NCBI GenBank assembly: GCA_023434265.1
Contig: JAEYTA010000147.1
Location: 1 to 22,935, forward strand
DNA: 22,935 nt
Direction of reading: 5' to 3'
Source of the DNA: Pseudomonadota bacterium
Lineage (GTDB): Bacteria > Pseudomonadota > Alphaproteobacteria > Caulobacterales > Caulobacteraceae
Position 1 is the first letter of the stretch; each line of letters opens with the position of its first letter. Below, piece after piece: positions 10,172 through 15,775 of this stretch. The notes below the pieces were generated by a model. That model searched no databases, was not told where the DNA came from, and was given only the letters and a program-made list of their open reading frames with translations. The translations under genes and the position numbers were made by a program.

Positions 10172-10786
10172 TCAATCGTCGGCGACGGTCAGCCCCATCC
10201 GGACCAGGGCCGAGAGGCTCTCGGCGGCCATCTTCTCCATCACCCGGGCCCGGAAAATCTCGACGGTGCGGGGACTGATGGACAGCCGCTGGGCGATCGC
10301 CTTGTTCGACAGGCCCTCGACCAGATCGTCGAAAACCTGTCGCTCGCGGGGCGTCAGCGTTTCGAGCCGGGCGAGCACGGCCTGCCGTCGCTCGTGCCGA
10401 AGGGAGAGCTCGCCGATGCGCCCGAGCACGCCCTTGACGGTGTCCACGAGCCGGGCCGGATCGATCGGCTTCTCTATGAAGTCGACGATCCCGGCCTTCA
10501 TCATCTGCACTGCCGTGGGAACGTCGGCGTGGCCGGTGACGACGATCATCGGCCACGACCGGTCGGGCATGGCCGCCAGCCGGCGCACGACCTCGACGCC
10601 GTCGAGGCCGGGCATTCGCACATCGGTGATCACACAGGCCGTCGGGTCCTCGGGCAGGTGCTCGAAAAAGTCCACGCCGCTGGCGAAACCGCGCGCGCGG
10701 ATGCCTTCGCCGCGCAGCAGGACGACGAGGGAATCCCGCACCGCTGCGTCGTCATCGATGATGAAGACGGACGCTTCGGACCTCAT
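10172..10786 (-). CDS. FixJ-like response regulator (receiver + LuxR HTH)
   Basis: This 204-residue protein has a receiver domain (about 5-120) with acidic pocket D11-D13, phosphoacceptor D55 in VITDVRMPG, T84 (VVTGHAD) and K106 (FIEKPIDP). It is followed by a LuxR/GerE-type helix-turn-helix (LTPRERQVFDDLVEGLSNKA, then AQRLSISPRTVEIFRARVM). GHADVPTAVQMMKAGIVDF and the EKP segment are typical of the FixJ/NarL-like TodT/StyR group. Start ATG 10784-10786 overlaps the kinase stop codon by ATGA, so kinase and regulator are made together. The next gene on the same strand is the TonB receptor, 203 bases away, making that operon the most obvious target (inference). Confidence 0.93.
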   Translation of the reverse strand: MRSEASVFIIDDDAAVRDSLVVLLRGEGIRARGFASGVDFFEHLPEDPTACVITDVRMPGLDGVEVVRRLAAMPDRSWPMIVVTGHADVPTAVQMMKAGIVDFIEKPIDPARLVDTVKGVLGRIGELSLRHERRQAVLARLETLTPRERQVFDDLVEGLSNKAIAQRLSISPRTVEIFRARVMEKMAAESLSALVRMGLTVADD

Positions 10787-12243
10787 GCCGCCTTTTCCTC
10801 GTGCGGGAGACGGATCGAGAAGGCGGCTCCGCCAAGCCGGCTCCGGCCGATCAGGAGGGCCCCGCCGTGGCCTTCGACGATGGTCCGGGTCACCGACAGT
10901 CCCAGCCCCATGCCGTTCGACTTGGTCGATGTCATGGGTTGCAGCACGGACTCGATGTCGTTGGCGGGGATGCCGGGGCCATTGTCCTCGACGGAGACGA
11001 CATAGCCGTCGGCTGTGCGCCGCCCGCTGATCAGGACGACCGGCTCCCGCACGGACGAGGCGGCCTCGATGGCGTTGCGGACGAGGTTGAGGATCGCCTG
11101 CTGGAACTGGATCCGCTCGGCCAGCACGGCGTCGGCGCGGTCGTCGATGTCGACGCGCACCTCCATGCCCAGGTCGCGGCCGAGCAGCACCAGCGACGGC
11201 CCGAGGTCTTCGATCATCGAGGAGACCCGTTGCAGTTCGAGCGGAGCGCCGCCGGTCGACAGAAGGTCGCGCATGCGGCGGATGATGCCGCCCGCCCGCA
11301 GCACCTGCGCCTTGGCCAGCTCCAGCGTCCGGCAGGCGCTTTCGCCGAGCGGGCCGGCCCGCTCCATGTCGCGCTGGCTGGCGTGCATGTAGGAGGCGGC
11401 CGCGCTGAGGGGCTGGTTCAGTTCGTGGGCCAGGGTGGCGGCCATCTGGCCGAGCGAGTTCAGTCGCCAGACGCGGTTCAGCTGGGCGTCGAGGTCGCGC
11501 TCCCGCGCCGTCGCGGCGCGGGCCTCGGTGACATCGGTGACGCAGAGCGCGACGTGGTCGTCGCCCGCCCCGGACGGCGCCACCCCCATCTGGAGGGTCA
11601 GCAGCAGCGGCCGACCGTCGGGGCGCCGCGCGCGCCATTCGCCGCCCGGGGCCTCGAGGAGGCCGCTGGACGCCTTGGGCTCCAGCCTGCGCAGGTCGAA
11701 GTCCTCCACCAGGCAGGAGAAGGGCGAGCCCTCGGCCTCGGCGTTGGTCCGGCCGAAGAGGCTGGCGGCCGCCGGCGTCAGGCGGCGCACCTTTCCGTGA
11801 CGATCGAGGATGACGACGGGAACCGCCGCCAGCACGGTGTCGAGGATGGCGTTCCGCCCCGCCAGGGTGCGCTCCAGCGCGGCCGTGCGGCGGTGAACCC
11901 GCCTCTGGGCCCAGCAGATTTCCGCCAGCAGCCAGCCGACGACCAGGAACAGGCCCGCGTTCACCACCGTGTCGCTCAGCCCCTCGCGCGGCACCAGGGA
12001 GACGTTCACGCCGATGCAGAGGGCGATGGCGAGGCCGGTGGGGCCCGGACGGGAGAGCAGCGCCGTGACCACCGCCGCGGGCACCATCGGCAGATAGTAG
12101 AACTGGCCGAACGGCTCGAGCGCGGCGCGGAGGAGGATGCATCCCCCGACCGTGGCGACGGCCAGCGCGTACGCCCGCCAGCCCCGGTAGGAGCGATCCA
12201 CCATCGCGGTGAGCAATCGCGGTACGGCCGCCCTGTACTTCAC
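10783..12243 (-). CDS. FixL-like membrane sensor histidine kinase with PAS domain
   Basis: This 486-residue kinase starts with a membrane region of several hydrophobic segments (about residues 22-110), resembling the DUF4118/MASE type. A short coiled segment is followed by a PAS domain (about 130-245, ending VALCVTDVTEAR). The dimerisation/phosphoacceptor helix has LAHELNQPLSA with H273. The ATPase has an N box LNLVRNAIEA (385-394), G1 DNGPGIP (420-426) and G2 GMGLGLS (444-450). HELNQPL places it in the FixL/DctB/TodS-like subgroup. The PAS shows no histidine where FixL has its haem ligand, so oxygen sensing is not supported. The start is uncertain: GTG at 12241-12243 gives the full frame, or ATG at 12202-12204 removes 13 residues. 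Neither has a strong ribosome-binding site. Confidence 0.92.
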   Translation of the reverse strand: MKYRAAVPRLLTAMVDRSYRGWRAYALAVATVGGCILLRAALEPFGQFYYLPMVPAAVVTALLSRPGPTGLAIALCIGVNVSLVPREGLSDTVVNAGLFLVVGWLLAEICWAQRRVHRRTAALERTLAGRNAILDTVLAAVPVVILDRHGKVRRLTPAAASLFGRTNAEAEGSPFSCLVEDFDLRRLEPKASSGLLEAPGGEWRARRPDGRPLLLTLQMGVAPSGAGDDHVALCVTDVTEARAATARERDLDAQLNRVWRLNSLGQMAATLAHELNQPLSAAASYMHASQRDMERAGPLGESACRTLELAKAQVLRAGGIIRRMRDLLSTGGAPLELQRVSSMIEDLGPSLVLLGRDLGMEVRVDIDDRADAVLAERIQFQQAILNLVRNAIEAASSVREPVVLISGRRTADGYVVSVEDNGPGIPANDIESVLQPMTSTKSNGMGLGLSVTRTIVEGHGGALLIGRSRLGGAAFSIRLPHEEKAA

Positions 12244-12264
12244 GCCACGCCAACCAGACTTCCA

Positions 12265-12281
12265 CGCCCCCGTCGGGGGCG
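12265..12281. other. Perfect hairpin in the kinase leader
   Basis: The arms CGCCCCC (12265-12271) and GGGGGCG (12275-12281) pair perfectly around a 3-nt loop. The hairpin lies about 20 bases upstream of the kinase GTG start on the minus strand. It would form in the kinase mRNA leader. No T-run follows, so it is not a standard intrinsic terminator. Confidence 0.35.
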
Positions 12282-12350
12282 ACCCCGAATCGGCGAAAGC
12301 CGTCCGTAGACCTCGCTTACCAGCCCGGCGGCGGTTCGCGGAACACCGGC

Positions 12351-12392
12351 ATACGCATTTCTACGTATCTGTCGGTTTACCAACAATATTCG
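12351..12392. promoter_or_regulatory. Divergent control region with dyads and the CAATATTCG word
   Basis: This AT-richer patch lies in the 188-bp gap between the kinase and porin genes. It holds a dyad ATACG (12351-12355)/CGTAT (12364-12368), an imperfect 16-bp palindrome TGTCGGTTTACCAACA (12370-12385, six of eight pairs), and CAATATTCG (12384-12392), the same nine bases as at 10043-10051 upstream of the receptor operon. On the minus strand TTGTTG, 17 bases, then TAGAAA could be a kinase promoter. This is a weak promoter call but a likely protein-binding region. Confidence 0.4.
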
Positions 12393-12397
12393 GGTGC

Positions 12398-12426
12398 CCC
12401 CGAGGATGCCGCCATCATCCGAGGGG
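12398..12426 (+). promoter_or_regulatory. Hairpin that buries the porin Shine-Dalgarno sequence
   Basis: The left arm CCCCGAGGATG (12398-12408) pairs with CATCCGAGGGG (12416-12426) around a 7-nt loop. Nine of eleven positions are Watson-Crick, and the two others form a tandem GA/GA step that can make stable sheared pairs. The right arm contains GAGGGG, the ribosome-binding site, five bases before the ATG at 12432. Translation would need the stem opened. Confidence 0.5.
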
Positions 12427-12431
12427 AAAGA

Positions 12432-13157
12432 ATGACCTGTAACCACTCCCGCCGTCCGATCCTCAGAATGTGGACCGGACGCGTCGTCCTGGCGCCGTTC
12501 GCCGCCGTCTGCGTCGCCGGCGCCGCCCAGGCCGGCGCCCTGCCGGACCCCGAGTTCAGCGGCCAGATCGGCGTCGCCACGGAGAACGTCGGCAAGGGCC
12601 TCGGCAAGAGCGACGGCGAGCTCAGCGTGTCCGGCTCGGTGGGCGCCGCGATGAGCGACTTCTACGCCGAATTCGGCGGCTCGACCGTCGATCTGTCCGG
12701 CGGCGCCGACAGCGAACTGGTGACGACTATCGGCTACGCGCCCGAGATCGGCGGCTTCGAGTTCGACTTCTCGGCGCTGCACAAGGTCTTCACCGGCACG
12801 GTCGCCGGCTACGACAACCGGTTCATGGAATACCAGGCCGATGTCTCCCGCGACATCGGGCCGGTCGGCGTGCGCCTGCGGGTCAACTACACGCCCGATG
12901 GTTCGGGCTCGACCGAGGAAGCCTGGTGGCTCGAGGCCCAGGGCGGCATCGCCCTCGACGACCGCACCAAGGCCACCGTCGCCCTGGGCGAGCGGATCAC
13001 CGACACCGGCGCCGAATACACCGCCTGGAACGCCGGCGTGAAACGCAAGCTGGCCGACGCCGTCGCCCTCGACCTCCGCTGGTACGACACCGACCAGCAC
13101 GCCCTGGGCGAGCGCTACGAGGGCCGCCTCGTCGGCGCCCTGACCTACGCCTTCTGA
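12432..13157 (+). CDS. TorF-family putative porin (Gcw_chp/TIGR02001 type)
   Basis: This 241-residue protein has a basic start, a hydrophobic signal sequence and probable cleavage after AAQA (residue 34). The mature part consists of alternating short strands with Gly/aromatic turns. It shows the family's features: FSGQIGVATENVGKG near the N-terminus, DFYAEFGGS, FEFDFSALHK, a central FMEYQADVSRD, and a terminal LVGALTYAF ending in Phe like an outer-membrane beta-barrel. The family is described as putative porins; the transported solute is unknown. Start ATG 12432 has GAGGGG five bases upstream, inside a hairpin. It ends only 23 bases before the chemoreceptor gene on the same strand, so it may share a transcript with the che cluster. 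Confidence 0.82.
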   Translation: MTCNHSRRPILRMWTGRVVLAPFAAVCVAGAAQAGALPDPEFSGQIGVATENVGKGLGKSDGELSVSGSVGAAMSDFYAEFGGSTVDLSGGADSELVTTIGYAPEIGGFEFDFSALHKVFTGTVAGYDNRFMEYQADVSRDIGPVGVRLRVNYTPDGSGSTEEAWWLEAQGGIALDDRTKATVALGERITDTGAEYTAWNAGVKRKLADAVALDLRWYDTDQHALGERYEGRLVGALTYAF

Positions 13158-13180
13158 CCCCGAGATAGATCGAGGCTCCC

Positions 13181-15112
13181 GTGACCTTCCTGAACAACTT
13201 GCCCGTCGGCCGGAAACTGTTCCTTGCCTTCGCCTGCGTGCTCGTCGCCATCGGCGCCATGGGCGCCGTCGTCTTCTTCCAGCTGGTCGCCCTCGACCAG
13301 GCGGCCCAGCAGAGCTCGGTGGCCAACCGGATGATCCGCGAGGCGGCCGCGGCCGAATTCTACATTTCGCGTCAGGAAGGCAGTTTCCGCGGCTTCCTGC
13401 TGTCCGGCGACGAATACTACGTCGAACGGGCCGGCGCGCATCGCGACCGGTTCAAGGCCTACGTCGAGGAGATGCGCAAGGACGCCGGGCCGGATCTGGT
13501 CGGCGAGATCGACGCCCTCGAGCAGGCGGCCGACGCCTGGTTCGAGCATGTGGTGGTCCAGGGCGCGGACCTCGCGCGCGATCCCGCCACCCACGCCAGC
13601 GCGGTGGCCATGGTCGGCCGCAGCGGCTCCGCCGACCGCATGATCGAGCCGGTCGAAACCTCGATCGAAAAGATCAAGGAAGCCATGACCGGCGAGCTCG
13701 AGCGCGTCCGCCAGGTCCAGGCCACGGCTTCCAGCATGGCCCGCTGGGTCCTGATCGCCGGCATCGTCCTGGCCTGCTTGATCGCCATGGGCGCCGGATG
13801 GGTGCTGACCCGGGGGATCAACGGCCCGATCATGACCACCATCGGCTTCATGCGCCGACTGATCGGCGGCGACACCACCTTCGAGGTGCCGGGCGTCGCT
13901 CGCAAGGACGAGTTCGGCGAGATGGGCCGCAGCGTCGTCGCTTTCCGGGACGCCGCCATCGAGAAGACGCGGCTCGAGAAGGAAACCGAGGAGCATCGCT
14001 CGGCCGCCGAGCGCGAGCGCGCCATGAACGAGGCCGAGAAGGCCCGGGCCGCCGAGGAGGATCGCGTCGCCATCACCGCCCTCGCCGAGGGTCTCTCCGC
14101 GATGGCCGGCGGCGATCTGACCTACCGGATGACTGTCGAGGTCGCGCCCAAGGCGGAACAGCTGAAGGCCGACTTCAACTCGGCCATCGGCCAGTTGCAG
14201 CAGGCGGTTTCCGTGGTCGTGGCCAACGTCGCCGCCATTCGTTCGGGCTCGGGCGAGATCAGCCACGCCGCGGACGACCTGTCCCGGCGCACCGAGCAGC
14301 AGGCGGCCAGCCTTGAGGAGACGGCCGCCGCGCTCGACCAGATCACCGCCACGGTCAATCGCACCGCCGCCGGCGCCCGTCAGGCCTCGGACGTGGTGCA
14401 GGCCGCGCGCGGCGACGCGGAAACCTCGGGCGTGGTCGTGCGCGACGCGGTGTCGGCGATGAGCGCCATCGAGCAGTCGGCGCAGCAGATCAGCCAGATC
14501 ATCGGCGTCATCGACGAGATCGCCTTCCAGACCAACCTGCTGGCCCTGAACGCCGGGGTCGAGGCGGCTCGCGCGGGCGACGCCGGCCGCGGCTTCGCGG
14601 TGGTGGCCTCGGAAGTGCGGGCCCTGGCCCAGCGCTCGGCGGAAGCCGCGCGCGAGATCAAGACCCTGATCTCGGCCTCGACGGCCCAGGTGGGCTCGGG
14701 CGTGCAGCTGGTCGGCGAGACCGGCGCGGCCCTGCAGCGCATCGTCGGCCGGGTCGCGGAGATTGACGGCCTGGTGTCGGAGATCGCCGCCTCGGCCCAG
14801 GAGCAGGCCACCGGCCTGCAGCAGGTCAACACCGCCGTCAACCAGATGGACCAGGTGACCCAGCAGAACGCCGCTATGGTCGAGGAATCCACCGCGGCCA
14901 GCCACTCGCTGGCGCAGGAGGCCGAAAGCCTGGCCGCCTCGGTGGCCCGCTTCCGCATCGGCGACACCGCGCCGGCCCCGGCGGCGCGTCCGGCGTCGGC
15001 GCCGGCTCGCAGCGAGCGCACCGCCCGCACCGTCGCCCAGCTGAAGACGATCGGCCACGGCGGCGCCGCCCCCCGGCCGGTCGCGGCCGAGGACGGTTGG
15101 GAAGAGTTCTGA
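13181..15112 (+). CDS. mcpA: Methyl-accepting chemotaxis protein, McpA-like
   Basis: This 643-residue transmembrane receptor has TM1 at about 13-34, a helical periplasmic domain (35-186) resembling CHASE3, TM2 at about 188-209, a HAMP domain after it and a second HAMP-like unit near LAEGLSAMAGGDLTYRM (301-317). The signalling hairpin follows, with the highly conserved tip DEIAFQTNLLALNAGVEAAR (445-464) and GRGFAVVASEVRALA. Likely methylation sites are in TEQQAASLEET (371-381). The C-terminus is GWEEF, a CheR/CheB tether-type pentapeptide, on a Pro/Ala-rich linker. The start is GTG 13181 with CGAGG about six bases upstream. The downstream STAS gene overlaps the stop (TGATG). As first gene of the che cluster it matches mcpA of Caulobacter by position; the ligand is unknown. 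Confidence 0.94.
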   Translation: MTFLNNLPVGRKLFLAFACVLVAIGAMGAVVFFQLVALDQAAQQSSVANRMIREAAAAEFYISRQEGSFRGFLLSGDEYYVERAGAHRDRFKAYVEEMRKDAGPDLVGEIDALEQAADAWFEHVVVQGADLARDPATHASAVAMVGRSGSADRMIEPVETSIEKIKEAMTGELERVRQVQATASSMARWVLIAGIVLACLIAMGAGWVLTRGINGPIMTTIGFMRRLIGGDTTFEVPGVARKDEFGEMGRSVVAFRDAAIEKTRLEKETEEHRSAAERERAMNEAEKARAAEEDRVAITALAEGLSAMAGGDLTYRMTVEVAPKAEQLKADFNSAIGQLQQAVSVVVANVAAIRSGSGEISHAADDLSRRTEQQAASLEETAAALDQITATVNRTAAGARQASDVVQAARGDAETSGVVVRDAVSAMSAIEQSAQQISQIIGVIDEIAFQTNLLALNAGVEAARAGDAGRGFAVVASEVRALAQRSAEAAREIKTLISASTAQVGSGVQLVGETGAALQRIVGRVAEIDGLVSEIAASAQEQATGLQQVNTAVNQMDQVTQQNAAMVEESTAASHSLAQEAESLAASVARFRIGDTAPAPAARPASAPARSERTARTVAQLKTIGHGGAAPRPVAAEDGWEEF

Positions 15113-15393
15113 TGACCGGTCCCGTCGTCCTGCCGGCCGTGCTGGACCTGCGCGCCGCGGCTTCGCTGAAGACGGAGCTGCTGGCGCGCCGCGGCGGCCC
15201 GTTGACGCTGGACGCTTCCGGCGTCGAGCGGCTCGGCGGCCTGTCGCTGCAGGTCCTGATCTCGGCCGCGAAGACCTGGGCGGCGGACGGACAGACCCTC
15301 ACCGTCGCGCCCGCGTCCGAAGCCTTCGTCGAGCAGTGCCGGGTCTTCGGCGCCGCCTCCCTCGTCCCCGTCCTCGCCGGAGAACCCGCATGA
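15112..15393 (+). CDS. STAS-domain protein of the che cluster (CheX/CheS position)
   Basis: This 93-residue protein is a single STAS (anti-anti-sigma-like) domain: a beta strand, LTLDASGVERLGGLSLQVLI (31-50), then an amphipathic helix and TLTVAPASEAF. In SpoIIAA-type proteins the helix start reads D-S-S-G with a phosphorylated serine. Here the corresponding stretch is G42-G43-L44-S45, so the phosphoacceptor appears to be lost. ATG at 15112 overlaps the receptor stop by one base, and its own stop overlaps cheY by ATGA. In Caulobacter the gene here is called cheX, from memory; it is not the CheC/CheX phosphatase family. In Sinorhizobium meliloti the same slot holds cheS, whose product helps CheA bind and drain CheY1. 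A CheS-like role is a reasonable inference. Confidence 0.8.
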   Translation: MTGPVVLPAVLDLRAAASLKTELLARRGGPLTLDASGVERLGGLSLQVLISAAKTWAADGQTLTVAPASEAFVEQCRVFGAASLVPVLAGEPA

Positions 15394-15758
15394 CCAAGAC
15401 CGTTCTGACCGTCGACGATTCCCGCACCATGCGCGACATGCTGCTGCTGGCCCTCGAGGGGGCGGGCTATCGTGTGATCCAGGCCGAGGACGGCGTCCAC
15501 GGGCTGGAAGTGCTCGCCGCCAGCGGCGGGGCCGATGTCGTCATCACCGACATCAACATGCCCCGCATGGACGGCTTCGGCTTCATCCAGGGCGTGCGCT
15601 CGAATCCCGCCTACGACTCTACCCCGGTGCTGGTGCTGACCACCGAGAGCGACGCCGCCAAGAAGGCCCGCGCCCGCGAGGCCGGCGCCACGGGCTGGAT
15701 CGTCAAGCCGTTCGATCCGGCCAAGCTGGTGGACGCCGTCCGCCGCGTGGCCGCCTGA
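15390..15758 (+). CDS. cheY: CheY response regulator I (probable phosphate-sink type)
   Basis: This 122-residue single receiver has the acidic pair D9-D10, phosphoacceptor D54 (VITDINMPRMDG), T84 (VLTT) and K106 (WIVKPFDP), all intact. The residue matching E. coli CheY Tyr106 is W103 (ATGWIVKPF). This is unlike the motor-type second CheY of the cluster and resembles, from memory, the sink CheY1 of S. meliloti. The position between the STAS gene and cheA is also that of cheY1. The start is ATG 15390, overlapping the STAS stop by ATGA. It likely takes phosphate from CheA to speed signal termination; the sink role is inference. Confidence 0.92.
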   Translation: MTKTVLTVDDSRTMRDMLLLALEGAGYRVIQAEDGVHGLEVLAASGGADVVITDINMPRMDGFGFIQGVRSNPAYDSTPVLVLTTESDAAKKARAREAGATGWIVKPFDPAKLVDAVRRVAA

Positions 15759-15775
15759 GGAGCCCGGCCCGCGGC

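Noticed and set aside
12370..12385. TGT...ACA palindrome as a PpsR/CrtJ site
   Set aside because: The spacing is TGT-N10-ACA, not the N12 of that motif, and no photosynthesis gene is nearby.
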